Of a stretch of DNA of 64,000 nucleotides, positions 16,672 through 26,507 are shown piece by piece (positions within the stretch are counted from its first letter, which is position 1; every line of letters begins with the position of its first letter). This DNA is from Winogradskyella sp. (GTDB taxonomy: Bacteria; Bacteroidota; Bacteroidia; Flavobacteriales; Flavobacteriaceae): positions 62,001-126,000 of the forward strand of contig NZ_JABSSU010000008.1 of assembly GCF_013213835.1 (NCBI RefSeq), written 5' to 3'. The translations under genes were made by a program, and so were the position numbers. Below the pieces are notes generated by a model. The model worked only from the letters and a program-made list of their open reading frames with translations, ran no database searches and was not told where the DNA came from.

Positions 16672-17634
16672 TTAAGCGTTTTGTGCTTTAAAAGCCTTTA
16701 ATTTTTCAATTAGTTGAGGTACTACTTCAAAAGCATCTCCAACTATTCCGTAGTCAGCAGCTTTAAAAAATGGTGCTTCTGGATCTGTGTTAACGACTAC
16801 CTTAACTTTAGAGGCGTTAATACCAGCCAAATGTTGAATTGCCCCAGAAATACCTATCGCAATATATAAGTTAGATGCTACCGGCTTTCCAGTTTGTCCA
16901 ACGTGCTCACCGTGAGGTCTCCAACCCAAATCTGATACTGGCTTAGAACATGCGGTTGCAGCACCGAGTACATCGGCTAACTCTTCAACCATGCCCCAAT
17001 TCTCAGGACCTTTTAATCCACGACCGGCAGATACAACAACTTCTGCATCAGCAATACTCACTTTATCTGTTGCTTTATCCACGGATTCAACGCTTACTCC
17101 AGAATCTGGAATTGAAGGTGAAAAATCCTCTATGCTAGGACTAATACCATGTTCAACTATACCAAAAGAGTTATTAGATAAACCTACAACTTTAACGTCT
17201 GTTGTTATTTCTGTATTAGCGAACGCCTTATTTGTGAATGCAGTACGTTTAACTGTAAAAGGCGAAACACTAGATGGTGCTTCAACCACATTAGAAGCAT
17301 AACCAGCCTCTAATCCTACTGCTAAAAGTGGAGCTAGATATTTACTGTCTGCACTAGAACTAACGACTACTACTTTTGCATCTTCATTTTTGGCAGCGCT
17401 TTCAATAGCGCCAGCGTATTTTTTAGCATTGAATGTTGCTAATGAGTCATCTTTTATTGACAATACTTTTGTAGCACCATAATTTCCTAAGCTTTCACTG
17501 TTATCTGCGTTGATTGCAACAGCAGTAACAGTAGTGCCCATTTGATCTGCAATTGCTTTTGCATAAGACACTACTTCAAAAGCAGCTTTCTTAAACTTAT
17601 TGTTTTCTGATTCTGTATATACTAAAACTGACAT
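16672..17634 (-). CDS. etfA: Electron transfer flavoprotein alpha subunit
   Basis: A 320-residue FAD-binding ETF subunit, which passes electrons from acyl-CoA dehydrogenases to the respiratory chain. The C-terminal FAD domain is intact: GRGLKGPENW, DLGWRPHGEHVGQTG, AIGISGAIQHLAG and NTDPEAPFFKAADYGIVGD. It follows etfB by 73 bp, a gap that contains a small hairpin. Length is standard. Confidence 0.96.
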   Translation of the reverse strand: MSVLVYTESENNKFKKAAFEVVSYAKAIADQMGTTVTAVAINADNSESLGNYGATKVLSIKDDSLATFNAKKYAGAIESAAKNEDAKVVVVSSSADSKYLAPLLAVGLEAGYASNVVEAPSSVSPFTVKRTAFTNKAFANTEITTDVKVVGLSNNSFGIVEHGISPSIEDFSPSIPDSGVSVESVDKATDKVSIADAEVVVSAGRGLKGPENWGMVEELADVLGAATACSKPVSDLGWRPHGEHVGQTGKPVASNLYIAIGISGAIQHLAGINASKVKVVVNTDPEAPFFKAADYGIVGDAFEVVPQLIEKLKAFKAQNA

Positions 17635-17663
17635 AATAAATTTTCAATTAATAAATATCAATT

Positions 17664-17690
17664 ACCAAATTTCAATAATTGTGATTTGGT
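17664..17690 (-). other. Intercistronic hairpin in etfBA
   Basis: ACCAAAT (17664-17670) and ATTTGGT (17684-17690) form a 7-bp stem with a 13-nt loop between etfB and etfA. No T-run follows on the minus strand, so it more likely affects mRNA stability than termination. Confidence 0.4.
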
Positions 17691-17707
17691 GTTTGACTTT
17701 TTGGTTT

Positions 17708-18454
17708 TTAAATGACTTTAGCTTCGTTATGAAGTAAATCTACTAACTCATCAATATTACCTGCATCAACGAGTTTCACTGCACCTTTCGGTGCTGGTTT
17801 TTCAAAACTAGCTGAATTGGTTTCAGCTTTGGCATCGATAGGTTCAAGAACGTTTAGAGGTTTTTTGCGGGCCATCATTATACCTCTCATGTTTGGTATA
17901 CGAAGGTCGCTTTCTTCTACTAAACCTTTCTGTCCTCCTATAACTAAAGGTAAAGCTGTAGAAACAGTCTCTTTACCACCATCAATTTCTCTTGTAGCTT
18001 TAGCGCTAGCGCCATCAATTTCTAATCCAATGCAGTTTGTGATATAATTTGCACCTGTCATCGCTGCGAGCATTCCAGGTACCATACCACCATTATAATC
18101 TATAGATTCTCTTCCAGCAATAACAAGATCATAGCCACCATCTTGTACAACTTTTGCTAACTGTTTAGCGACTGCAAAACCATCAGTGGCTTCTGTATTT
18201 ACTCTAATGGCAGAATCTGCCCCAATAGCCAAAGCCTTTCTTAAAGTAGGTTCTGTTTCTGCACCACCAACATTCACAACGTCAACACTTGCGCCTTGTT
18301 TTTCTTTAAACCACATAGCACGTGTTAGACCAAATTCGTCATTTGGGTTAATTACAAATTGAACACCATTAGTATCAAATTTAGTATCACCATCAGTGAA
18401 ATTAATCTTTGAAGTCGTATCAGGAACATGACTAATACACACTAAAATTTTCAT
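17708..18454 (-). CDS. etfB: Electron transfer flavoprotein beta subunit
   Basis: A 248-residue AMP-binding ETF subunit forming a heterodimer with EtfA. It starts MKILVCISHVPDTTSKI and has the NPNDEFGLTRAMW and VIAGRESIDYNGGMVPGMLA blocks of the family. It is the first gene of etfBA, divergent from the pyruvate dehydrogenase E1 beta gene, with a promoter and a 26-bp palindrome upstream. Confidence 0.96.
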   Translation of the reverse strand: MKILVCISHVPDTTSKINFTDGDTKFDTNGVQFVINPNDEFGLTRAMWFKEKQGASVDVVNVGGAETEPTLRKALAIGADSAIRVNTEATDGFAVAKQLAKVVQDGGYDLVIAGRESIDYNGGMVPGMLAAMTGANYITNCIGLEIDGASAKATREIDGGKETVSTALPLVIGGQKGLVEESDLRIPNMRGIMMARKKPLNVLEPIDAKAETNSASFEKPAPKGAVKLVDAGNIDELVDLLHNEAKVI

Positions 18455-18577
18455 ATAATTATTTATTTAGGTTTTTTAAATATTAAAAATCGACTCACTA
18501 AAACGATTTCGTAAATTTTATGTAAAAGTCGACATTTTTATGATAATAAAGCCAATTTAGCTGTATTATTGAGTTGA

Positions 18578-18585
18578 CAAAGATA
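18578..18585 (-). promoter_or_regulatory. -7 element of the etfBA promoter
   Basis: TATCTTTG on the minus strand, an exact TAnnTTTG match. No good TTG is visible at the -33 position, which is instead occupied by the edge of the palindrome at 18599-18624. Confidence 0.55.
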
Positions 18586-18598
18586 AATAGAAATTCTG

Positions 18599-18624
18599 AA
18601 TTTACTATGCATGCATAGTAAATT
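18599..18624. promoter_or_regulatory. 26-bp perfect palindrome, candidate operator
   Basis: The left half AATTTACTATGCA is followed directly by its exact complement, giving a gapless 26-bp palindrome centred on TGCA within ATGCAT. It abuts and overlaps the -33 region of the etfBA promoter and lies upstream of the divergent dehydrogenase gene. A T-run follows on the plus strand, so a hairpin role is possible too. Confidence 0.6.
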
Positions 18625-18664
18625 TTTTTAGTCGTGAAGATTTATATAATTTTCCATTTATTTC

Positions 18665-18672
18665 TATTTTTG
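18665..18672 (+). promoter_or_regulatory. -7 element of the E1 beta promoter
   Basis: TATTTTTG, an exact TAnnTTTG match. Its position within the longest open frame shows that the true start is the ATG at 18694, not an upstream one at 18634. Confidence 0.65.
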
Positions 18673-18693
18673 CTCTTCGATAAAATTAAGATA

Positions 18694-19671
18694 ATGAAGA
18701 CTATTCAATTTAGAGAAGCTATTGCTGAAGCTATGAGTGAAGAAATGCGCAGAGATGAAAGCGTATATCTGATGGGTGAAGAAGTAGCAGAATATAATGG
18801 AGCATATAAGGCTTCTAAAGGAATGTTAGATGAGTTTGGACCAAAGCGTGTTATCGATACACCAATTGCTGAATTAGGTTTTGCTGGTATAGCTATTGGG
18901 TCAACAATGACAGGAAATAGACCTATCGTGGAGTATATGACATTCAACTTTTCTTTGGTAGGTATTGATCAAATCATAAATAACGCTGCTAAAATTAGAC
19001 AGATGTCTGGTGGACAATTTAAGTGCCCAATTGTATTTAGAGGGCCAACAGCTTCTGCAGGTCAGTTAGCTGCAACGCATTCGCAAGCTTTTGAAAATTG
19101 GTTTGCCAACACACCAGGTCTTAAAGTTATTGTGCCGTCAAATCCGTATGATGCAAAAGGATTATTGAAATCAGCAATTAGAGATGACGATCCGATTATT
19201 TTTATGGAGAGTGAGCAGATGTATGGAGATAAAGGTGAAGTGCCAGAAGGAGAATACGTAATACCTATTGGTGTTGCAGATATTAAGCGTAAAGGTGATG
19301 ATGTTACAATTGTTTCTTTTGGTAAAATTATTAAAGAGGCATACAAAGCAGCTGACGAATTGGAAAAAGAAGGTGTTTCTTGTGAAATAATAGACTTACG
19401 TACAGTAAGACCTATGGATAGAAATGCTATTGTTGAGTCGGTAAAGAAAACAAATCGTTTAGTAATATTAGAAGAAGCTTGGCCTTTTGGTAATGTAGCA
19501 ACTGAAATTACATATTTGGTACAGTCTGAAGCTTTTGATTATTTAGATGCACCAATAGTTAAAATAAATACAGCTGATACTCCAGCACCATATTCACCAG
19601 TATTGTTAGAAGAATGGTTACCTAACAGTAATGATGTAATTAAGGCTGTGAAAAAAGTAATGTATAAATAA
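18694..19671 (+). CDS. pdhB: Pyruvate dehydrogenase E1 component beta subunit
   Basis: A 325-residue E1 beta subunit that, with E1 alpha, decarboxylates pyruvate using thiamine diphosphate. Family blocks are MKTIQFREAIAEAMSEEMRR, LMGEEVAEYNGAYK, TPIAELGFAGIAIGSTMTG, AATHSQAFENWFANTPGLK and the C-terminal LEEAWPFGNVATEI and DTPAPYSPVLLEEWLP. The E1 alpha and E2 genes are not adjacent. It is monocistronic: its own promoter lies upstream and a long hairpin terminator follows. A branched-chain 2-oxoacid substrate cannot be ruled out. Confidence 0.9.
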   Translation: MKTIQFREAIAEAMSEEMRRDESVYLMGEEVAEYNGAYKASKGMLDEFGPKRVIDTPIAELGFAGIAIGSTMTGNRPIVEYMTFNFSLVGIDQIINNAAKIRQMSGGQFKCPIVFRGPTASAGQLAATHSQAFENWFANTPGLKVIVPSNPYDAKGLLKSAIRDDDPIIFMESEQMYGDKGEVPEGEYVIPIGVADIKRKGDDVTIVSFGKIIKEAYKAADELEKEGVSCEIIDLRTVRPMDRNAIVESVKKTNRLVILEEAWPFGNVATEITYLVQSEAFDYLDAPIVKINTADTPAPYSPVLLEEWLPNSNDVIKAVKKVMYK

Positions 19672-19697
19672 ATAAATCGCATTTTTTTGCGTTTAGT

Positions 19698-19756
19698 AAA
19701 CTTCATTAGCAACCAAATACAATGTTTAGCATGGTTGTTGATGAAGTTTGTTTTTA
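19698..19756 (+). terminator. Terminator after pdhB
   Basis: AAACTTCAT (19698-19706) pairs with ATGAAGTTT (19741-19749) and CAACCA with TGGTTG inside. A GTTTTTAAA tail follows, just before the next start at 19761. Confidence 0.75.
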
Positions 19757-19760
19757 AATT

Positions 19761-22271
19761 ATGAAGCTTAAATTACTCTTACTTTTTTTATCTCTTAGTC
19801 TTTACAGTGCAATTGCGCAGACAAAGGTTAGTGGTCATGTATATGATGAAAACAATCAGCCTATACCTTTTGCTAGTGTGTTATTTAAAGGTTCTACAGA
19901 AGGTACCATTACCAATGAAGATGGTAAGTTTTATTTAGAGTCTGATGAAACGTGGAAGGCTTTAGTAGTATCATTTATTGGTTATGAAGTCTTAGAAATT
20001 CCACTGAGTAAAAAAGTGAACTATGACTTAAAGTTTACCCTTAAAGAAGAGGCCGAGTCACTTAGCGAGGTAGTTATAGTTACAGGAAAGCAATCAAAGA
20101 AAGCCTCAGAAAATCCTGCAATTAGAATATTAAAGAAAATTTGGGAGCGTAAGCGCCAGAATGGTCTTAATCAGTTTAAGCAGTATGAATATGACCAGTA
20201 CGAGAAAGTTGAATTTGATCTAAATACCATAGACAGTTCTTTGATAAAAAGCAAACTTTTTAGAGGTATGGAGTTTGTTTTTGAAGAAGTTGATACTTCA
20301 AGTGTCACAGGTAAAACCTACCTGCCTATCTTTTTAAATGAATCTGTAAAGAAAGTTTATGGGGATAACATTCTTAATAAAAAGCGTGAAGACTTAAGGG
20401 GGAATAAAAACTCTGGGTTTAGTAATAATCAAGTTATTATCGATTTTATAGATGATTTATATTCTGAATACAATATCTATAATAATTACCTAAAGTTTTT
20501 TGATAAGAGTTTTGTAAGTCCCTTGAGTAGAACAGGTGTGCAAACCTACAATTATGTACTTTCAGACAGTGCTTTTATTGATAACAAATGGTGTTATAAT
20601 ATCATTTATTATCCAAGACGAACAAATGAACTTACATTTAAAGGAGATTTTTGGGTAAATGATTCAACCTTTGCTATAAAAGAAATCAACCTTCAGGCAT
20701 CAAAAAGTGCAAATATTAACTGGGTTAAAGAAATTTATATAGAGCAGGAGTTCGATGTTTTAAATGACTCTTTATTCCTGATTAAACGTGATTATTTTCT
20801 TTCTGATTTTGCGTTTAATAAAAAGGAAAAGTCGAGAGGTATTTACGGTAAACGAACTACCTTATACGATAATTACAAATTTGATGAAGCTAAGGATCAA
20901 AAGTTTTATGATAAGGTAGTTTATAACTATGACAAGGATGTTTATAACAGGCAGGATGATTTTTGGGAAGAAAACAGATTAGAAGCCTTAAATAAAGATG
21001 AAATAGGCGTCTATAAAATGCTTGATACACTAAAGACTGTAAAAAAGTTTAAACGAATATACAACTTGGGGAGTATCCTAGCCTCAGGATATATAGAGTT
21101 TCCAAGTATCAATTTTGATTATGGACCAATTTTTTCAACTTTCGGATTTAATGATGTTGAAGGCTTAAGATTAAGAACTGGTGGTAGAACCTATTTTGGA
21201 CCGAATGATTTATGGAGGTTAGAAGGTTTTGTAGCTTACGGATTTAGAGATGATAAGTTTAAATATGGCATCTCTGGTAAATGGCTACTAGATAAGAAAA
21301 GCCGTTTTACTATATTTGGAGGCCAACGCCGAGATATTGAACAAATTGGGGCGAGTTTAACCAGTTCTACAGATGTTTTAGGTAGAAGTTTGGCATCAAA
21401 TGCAGTCTTTACTGCTGGGGCAAATGACAGGCTTTCTAATATCAATTTAACAAATCTTGGATTTTCTTTAGAGCCTTTACGTAATTTTGAAGTCAGGCTA
21501 GATGGAAGTTACAGAACCATTAGCTCAGCTTCACCAACATTTAGTTTAGACTACAATGACCCTGAGGTGGCTTCGCGTGTCTCTTCAGAAGTTAATCAAT
21601 TTGAAAGTCGTTTAGCGCTATCCTTTTTCCCTAAAAGGCAGATGACAGGTTACGGTGTAGAACGCAAGGAAAAAAATGATGGATTTGCCAGACTTTTTGC
21701 GCAAGTAACCAGAGGAGATCGCGATTGGTTAAATAGTGACTTTGATTATACTAAAGTGCAATTCTCCTATATTCAACCATGGCAAGTTGGTGGATTTGGA
21801 CGACTTACCACATCTATTGAAGCTGGAAAAACTTTTGGTGAAGTGCCGTTGGCCTTGTTAAGTGTTGTGCCAGGTAACCAGACATATTTTTCTATATACA
21901 ATACCTTTTCTCAGTTAGATTTTTATGAGTTCGTAACAGATACCTATACTTCAATGCACATAGAACATAATTTTAATGGGCGTTTATTTTCTAGGATTCC
22001 TTTTCTTAAAAAATATAATTTAAGAGCTATTCTAAGTTTAAGAGGTGTTTGGGGTGAGTTATCTGATGAGAATATTGCATTAAACACAACGAGTAATCCA
22101 TCACAAATTCCATTATTTGCACCAGATACAAGGGTTTATTACGAGTATAGTTTTGGTGTGGCAAATATTTTCAAGGTGCTACGTTTAGACTTTAACTTTA
22201 GAGGTAACTATCTGGATGCACCTGACGCTAGAAAGTTTGGGGTTACAGGTAGTTTTGGATTTTTCTTTTAA
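19761..22271 (+). CDS. DUF5686 outer-membrane protein with CarboxypepD-reg domain
   Basis: An 836-residue outer-membrane protein. Signal peptide about 1-19, then a CarboxypepD-regulatory-like domain (about 22-105: KVSGHVYDENNQPIPFASVL, EDGKFYL, VSFIGYE), then a long DUF5686 region predicted to end in a transmembrane beta-barrel, with the terminal aromatic residue typical of barrels (GSFGFFF). The family is specific to Bacteroidota and its substrate is unknown. It has no TonB plug domain. It starts right behind the pdhB terminator. Confidence 0.85.
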   Translation: MKLKLLLLFLSLSLYSAIAQTKVSGHVYDENNQPIPFASVLFKGSTEGTITNEDGKFYLESDETWKALVVSFIGYEVLEIPLSKKVNYDLKFTLKEEAESLSEVVIVTGKQSKKASENPAIRILKKIWERKRQNGLNQFKQYEYDQYEKVEFDLNTIDSSLIKSKLFRGMEFVFEEVDTSSVTGKTYLPIFLNESVKKVYGDNILNKKREDLRGNKNSGFSNNQVIIDFIDDLYSEYNIYNNYLKFFDKSFVSPLSRTGVQTYNYVLSDSAFIDNKWCYNIIYYPRRTNELTFKGDFWVNDSTFAIKEINLQASKSANINWVKEIYIEQEFDVLNDSLFLIKRDYFLSDFAFNKKEKSRGIYGKRTTLYDNYKFDEAKDQKFYDKVVYNYDKDVYNRQDDFWEENRLEALNKDEIGVYKMLDTLKTVKKFKRIYNLGSILASGYIEFPSINFDYGPIFSTFGFNDVEGLRLRTGGRTYFGPNDLWRLEGFVAYGFRDDKFKYGISGKWLLDKKSRFTIFGGQRRDIEQIGASLTSSTDVLGRSLASNAVFTAGANDRLSNINLTNLGFSLEPLRNFEVRLDGSYRTISSASPTFSLDYNDPEVASRVSSEVNQFESRLALSFFPKRQMTGYGVERKEKNDGFARLFAQVTRGDRDWLNSDFDYTKVQFSYIQPWQVGGFGRLTTSIEAGKTFGEVPLALLSVVPGNQTYFSIYNTFSQLDFYEFVTDTYTSMHIEHNFNGRLFSRIPFLKKYNLRAILSLRGVWGELSDENIALNTTSNPSQIPLFAPDTRVYYEYSFGVANIFKVLRLDFNFRGNYLDAPDARKFGVTGSFGFFF

Positions 22272-22294
22272 TCTTGAAATAATATACATTTCTT

Positions 22295-22324
22295 TTGTTA
22301 AACTTAGGTGTTAGCTTATATTTG
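22295..22324 (+). promoter_or_regulatory. Promoter of ppa
   Basis: TTG (22295-22297), 19-nt spacer, TATATTTG (22317-22324), an excellent match to the Bacteroidota consensus, 20 bp before the ppa start. Confidence 0.75.
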
Positions 22325-22343
22325 CAGCCCTAAAAATTGAATT

Positions 22344-22871
22344 ATGACAAGTACTGGTGATTTGACTTTTGATGTGTTAATAGAAATTCCTAAAGGAAGC
22401 CGAAATAAGTATGAATACGATTTTGATTTAAATAAGATTCGTTTTGATAGAATGTTGTTTTCATCAATGATGTATCCAGGTGACTATGGTTTTGTACCTG
22501 AAACATTAGCTTTAGATGGTGATCCATTAGATGTTTTAGTATTGGGTTCTGCGCCAATGTATCCTATGGTGGTAGTTGAGGTTCGTCCTATCGGAGTATT
22601 CCATATGACAGATGAAAAAGGTCCAGATGAAAAAATAATCTGTGTACCAGTTAGTGACCCTTTCTGGAACAAATTAAACGATATAAGCGAATTAAATCCT
22701 CATAGATTTAAAGAAATAGAGCACTTCTTCCAGGTTTACAAGGACTTAGAAGAGAAAAAAGTAGATGTTGGTGGTTGGGGAAATGCCAAAGAAGCATATG
22801 AAATCTTCAACAAATGTGTTGAGCGATATGAAAATAGCGAACACAAAACCAAAGGAGACTTTACAATATAA
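22344..22871 (+). CDS. ppa: Soluble inorganic pyrophosphatase (family I)
   Basis: A 175-residue cytosolic enzyme that hydrolyses pyrophosphate. The metal-binding signature DGDPLDVLVLG (residues about 54-64) and the early EIPKGSRNKYEYD block are intact. Length is typical. Its own promoter and terminator separate it from the membrane pyrophosphatase gene immediately downstream. Confidence 0.96.
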   Translation: MTSTGDLTFDVLIEIPKGSRNKYEYDFDLNKIRFDRMLFSSMMYPGDYGFVPETLALDGDPLDVLVLGSAPMYPMVVVEVRPIGVFHMTDEKGPDEKIICVPVSDPFWNKLNDISELNPHRFKEIEHFFQVYKDLEEKKVDVGGWGNAKEAYEIFNKCVERYENSEHKTKGDFTI

Positions 22872-22901
22872 GTTAAGAAAGGATTTAAATACGTTATAAA
22901 T

Positions 22902-22935
22902 AACCCTTTGGTAATTACTATCAAAGGGTTTTTCT
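22902..22935 (+). terminator. Terminator after ppa
   Basis: AACCCTTTG (22902-22910), 11-nt loop, complement at 22922-22930 followed by TTTCT. Confidence 0.85.
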
Positions 22936-23000
22936 ATTGCAATCTATTTTGTTACATTTACCCGGAAGAAAAAATAACTAATCAAATTAAATTTAAATTT

Positions 23001-25451
23001 ATGGAATCTAATATCATTTTTATTCCAATGGCATTTGCAGTTGTAGGGCTGCTTTTTATGTTTATAAAGATGTCTTGGGTAAAAAAACAAGCTCCTGGTA
23101 ATGAAAAAATGCAGAGTATTTCTAAATCAATTAAAGAAGGTGCCTTAGCATTTTTAGCAGCTGAATATCGTTTACTTTTAATTTTTGTAGTAATGGCATC
23201 GGTTGCTTTAGGGGTTGTGGCATATATTGTACCATCTACACACTGGATCATTATTGTAGCATTTATTTTTGGCGCACTGTTTTCGGGCCTAGCAGGGAAC
23301 ATCGGAATGCGAATCGCAACAGATGCAAATGCCAGAACTGCTGAGGCAGCAAAGACGAGCTTACCTCACGCCTTAAAAGTATCTTTTGGTGGTGGAACTG
23401 TAATGGGTCTTGGTGTTGCAGGACTTGCGGTATTAGGTTTAAGCATATTCTTCATTATTTTTCTTAAAATGTTTGTGACTGGAAGTTCTGACAACTTCTA
23501 TGATGAAATGACCGTAGCACTTGAAGCTTTAGCAGGTTTTTCATTAGGTGCTGAATGTATTGCCCTATTCGCTAGAGTTGGTGGTGGTATTTACACAAAA
23601 GCAGCAGATGTTGGCGCTGATTTAGTAGGGAAAGTAGAAGCAGGTATTCCTGAAGATGATCCACGTAACCCTGCAACTATTGCAGATAATGTAGGTGATA
23701 ATGTAGGTGATGTTGCTGGTATGGGTGCTGATTTATTCGGATCTTATGTGGCGACCGTATTAGCTGCTATGGTACTAGGTAACTACGTTATACGAGATAT
23801 TGTCAAGGAAACAGGAACTGCATTTGTTGATGACTTCAACAATATGGGACCTATTCTATTACCATTGGTAATAGCAGGTGTAGGTGTTTTAGCTTCTATT
23901 ATAGGAACATTCTTAGTGAGAATATCTAATAACGAGGCCAAAGAGTCTCAAGTACAAAAGGCATTAGACATGGGGAACTGGGTATCAATAGCTATTACTT
24001 GGGTTGCTTCTTGGTTCTTAATTCGTTGGATGTTACCAATGAATATTGAAATGGACTTCTTTGGTGAAGGTGTTAAAGTAATTCCATCGCGACACGTGTT
24101 TTATGCGGCAACAATTGGTTTAGCTGTAGGAGCTTTAATTTCAATAGTCACGGCTTATTATACTAGTTTAGGTAAAAAACCTGTATTAGATATTGTTAAG
24201 AACTCTTCAACTGGTGCAGCGACAAATATTATTTCTGGGTTAGCAGTAGGAATGAAGTCAACGTTCCTTTCAGTAATATTATTTGCGGTAGCTATTTGGA
24301 GTGCTTATGTGCTCGCTGGATTTTATGGAGTAGCATTAGCTGCATCAGCCATGATGGCAACTACTGCTATGCAGCTAGCTATTGATGCCTTCGGACCAAT
24401 TGCTGATAACGCTGGTGGTGTTGCTGAAATGAGTGAGTTAGAACCTCACGTTCGTGAACGTACAGATATTTTAGATTCGGTAGGTAATACAACTGCGGCC
24501 GTTGGTAAAGGATTCGCAATTGCTTCAGCGGCTTTAACGGCGCTGGCATTATTTGCGGCGTATGTTACTTTTACGGGTATAGATGGTATTAATATATTTA
24601 AGGCACCGGTTTTAGCATCGCTGTTTATAGGTGGAATGATACCTGTAATTTTCTCAGCATTAGCGATGGAATCTGTAGGTAAAGCCGCAGGACAAATGGT
24701 TGAAGAAGTAAGACGTCAGTTTAGAGAAATACCTGGTATCATGGAAGGTACAGGTATACCTGAATACGGTAAGTGTGTAGATATCTCAACTAAAGCAGCA
24801 TTAAAAGAAATGGTTATTCCTGGTCTTATTACCATTGTAACTCCAGTAGTTATGGGACTAGGTACTGCAATAGTTAATGATGATTTCTTATTAGGCGCTG
24901 AAGTTTTAGGTGGCTATATGGCAGGTGTATGTGTGAGTGGTGTAATGTGGGCGATTTTTCAAAACAATGCGGGTGGTGCATGGGATAACGCTAAGAAATC
25001 TTTTGAGGCTGGTGTTGAAATAAATGGTGAAACATTCTACAAGCATAAAGAGGATAATCCTTCTCCACCACATCAAGCTGCAGTAACTGGTGATACTGTT
25101 GGAGATCCGTTTAAAGATACTTCAGGTCCATCTATGAATATTTTAATTAAGTTAACGTGTTTAGTAGGTTTAGTGATTGCACCAATATTGGGAGGTCATG
25201 GTGACGAATCGGCTGTAGCTGAAAATGAAAAAGAAGTAACTATTGAAATGACTGTTGCATCGGAAGATATGGCGAAGGCTACTGTTGATTTCTCTACTAT
25301 CAAGGATGGTGAAAAAGTAACTGAAACGGTTGTTTTTGAAGGCAGCGAAGCTGAAGTTAAAAAAGAATTAGAAACTTTTGAAACAAGCCTTAAAACTGAG
25401 GGTACAGAAGTGCAAAAAGTCATTGAAAAGGTTGATATTAAGAAACAATAG
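23001..25451 (+). CDS. hppA: Membrane-bound ion-pumping pyrophosphatase
   Basis: An 816-residue polytopic inner-membrane pump that couples pyrophosphate hydrolysis to H+ and/or Na+ export. The hydrolytic motifs are intact: [39 protein letters not shown], and [22 protein letters not shown] carries Ala where potassium-independent enzymes carry Lys, so the K+-dependent type is likely; which ion is pumped is not decidable here. The ATG at 23001 is preferred because an upstream in-frame start (22908) falls within the ppa terminator. A soluble acidic tail of about 85 residues follows the last membrane helix. Confidence 0.95.
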   Translation: MESNIIFIPMAFAVVGLLFMFIKMSWVKKQAPGNEKMQSISKSIKEGALAFLAAEYRLLLIFVVMASVALGVVAYIVPSTHWIIIVAFIFGALFSGLAGNIGMRIATDANARTAEAAKTSLPHALKVSFGGGTVMGLGVAGLAVLGLSIFFIIFLKMFVTGSSDNFYDEMTVALEALAGFSLGAECIALFARVGGGIYTKAADVGADLVGKVEAGIPEDDPRNPATIADNVGDNVGDVAGMGADLFGSYVATVLAAMVLGNYVIRDIVKETGTAFVDDFNNMGPILLPLVIAGVGVLASIIGTFLVRISNNEAKESQVQKALDMGNWVSIAITWVASWFLIRWMLPMNIEMDFFGEGVKVIPSRHVFYAATIGLAVGALISIVTAYYTSLGKKPVLDIVKNSSTGAATNIISGLAVGMKSTFLSVILFAVAIWSAYVLAGFYGVALAASAMMATTAMQLAIDAFGPIADNAGGVAEMSELEPHVRERTDILDSVGNTTAAVGKGFAIASAALTALALFAAYVTFTGIDGINIFKAPVLASLFIGGMIPVIFSALAMESVGKAAGQMVEEVRRQFREIPGIMEGTGIPEYGKCVDISTKAALKEMVIPGLITIVTPVVMGLGTAIVNDDFLLGAEVLGGYMAGVCVSGVMWAIFQNNAGGAWDNAKKSFEAGVEINGETFYKHKEDNPSPPHQAAVTGDTVGDPFKDTSGPSMNILIKLTCLVGLVIAPILGGHGDESAVAENEKEVTIEMTVASEDMAKATVDFSTIKDGEKVTETVVFEGSEAEVKKELETFETSLKTEGTEVQKVIEKVDIKKQ

Positions 25452-25471
25452 TACCTTTTAAATTAATAAAG

Positions 25472-25502
25472 AAAAGCCTCGTTTTATTCGAGGCTTTTTT
25501 AT
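25472..25502 (+). terminator. Terminator after hppA
   Basis: AAAAGCCTCG (25472-25481), 7-nt loop, CGAGGCTTTT (25489-25498) and further T residues. Confidence 0.9.
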
Positions 25503-25511
25503 TTTTACCAT

Positions 25512-26507
25512 ATGTTTAAAAAGGACCCATTACAAATCATACCCTTTTCCTCTTATGGAACAAAATCTCATTTGTATCTTAAGGGTAGAGCCTTAGAGGA
25601 TGAGAATATCAATCTAGAAAAAACAGGATGGTTTAACCTTTTAATAAACTCTTGGAACAGATTTGAAACTGACGAAATTAGAAATACATCTTTAAAAATA
25701 TCTTTATCTAACGATTTGTCTTTTGATTTGTCTTCAGATGCAGAAGGATATTATCTTTTAGATGAATCTATTGATAAAGAAATATCGGGAAGTGATAATG
25801 AAGGTTGGTTGAGTTATGAAATAGCTTATACAGCTGTGAAATCTTCTAGGAAAATTCAACTTAATAATCGATTTAAAGGTGAAATGTTGATACCTAGAAA
25901 TGCGGAATTTGGTGTTATTAGCGATATTGATGATACTATTTTACATACAGGTGTAGCATCGCCATTAAAATGGCGAGTTATTGTTAATACGTTTTTTAAA
26001 ACACCTCATAAACGAAAAGCATTAGAGGGTTCAGCTGAATTTTATAATTTACTTCATGAAGGTAAATCAGGTCAATTAAGCAATCCTATTTTTTATGTGA
26101 GTAATAGTCCTTGGAATTTGTATCGCTATCTTGACTATTTTTTGAAAGTAAATGATTTCCCTAAAGGGCCAATTTTACTTCGAGATTTCAGAACACCTTT
26201 TGATAGAACTCCAAAAACAGAATTAGCTCATAAGTATCACGAAATCCATAATATCCTTAACACCTATCCTGAAATGAAGTTTATACTCATCGGGGATTGT
26301 GGGGAAAAAGATGCCTACATATACCTAGACGTCGTAAAACAATTTCCTAATAGAGTAGCAGCAATATATCTAAGAGCAGTAGAACACAAAAGACGCATGA
26401 AGCGCATATCTAATTTTGTTGATCAGATTAAAGAAATACCTGTTCTTATTATTGAAAAACGAGAGGACGCATTAGAACATGCAAGAAGGTTTGGTTTTAT
26501 TGCTTAG
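25512..26507 (+). CDS. App1-like phosphatase (DUF2183)
   Basis: A 331-residue protein whose C-terminal half (about 130-320) is the App1/DUF2183 catalytic domain of the HAD type: FGVISDIDDTILHTG holds the DxDxT nucleophile motif, FYVSNSPWNLY the second motif, and LIGDCGEKDAYIY the acidic third motif. Yeast App1 is a phosphatidate phosphatase. The bacterial substrate is unproven. The N-terminal half is a beta-rich region without a signal peptide. It ends 4 bp into the convergent deoxynucleoside kinase gene. Confidence 0.85.
   Translation: MFKKDPLQIIPFSSYGTKSHLYLKGRALEDENINLEKTGWFNLLINSWNRFETDEIRNTSLKISLSNDLSFDLSSDAEGYYLLDESIDKEISGSDNEGWLSYEIAYTAVKSSRKIQLNNRFKGEMLIPRNAEFGVISDIDDTILHTGVASPLKWRVIVNTFFKTPHKRKALEGSAEFYNLLHEGKSGQLSNPIFYVSNSPWNLYRYLDYFLKVNDFPKGPILLRDFRTPFDRTPKTELAHKYHEIHNILNTYPEMKFILIGDCGEKDAYIYLDVVKQFPNRVAAIYLRAVEHKRRMKRISNFVDQIKEIPVLIIEKREDALEHARRFGFIA

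Noticed and set aside
22908..23000. Upstream start for hppA at 22908
   Set aside because: It lies within the ppa terminator. The ATG at 23001 begins directly at the first membrane helix.
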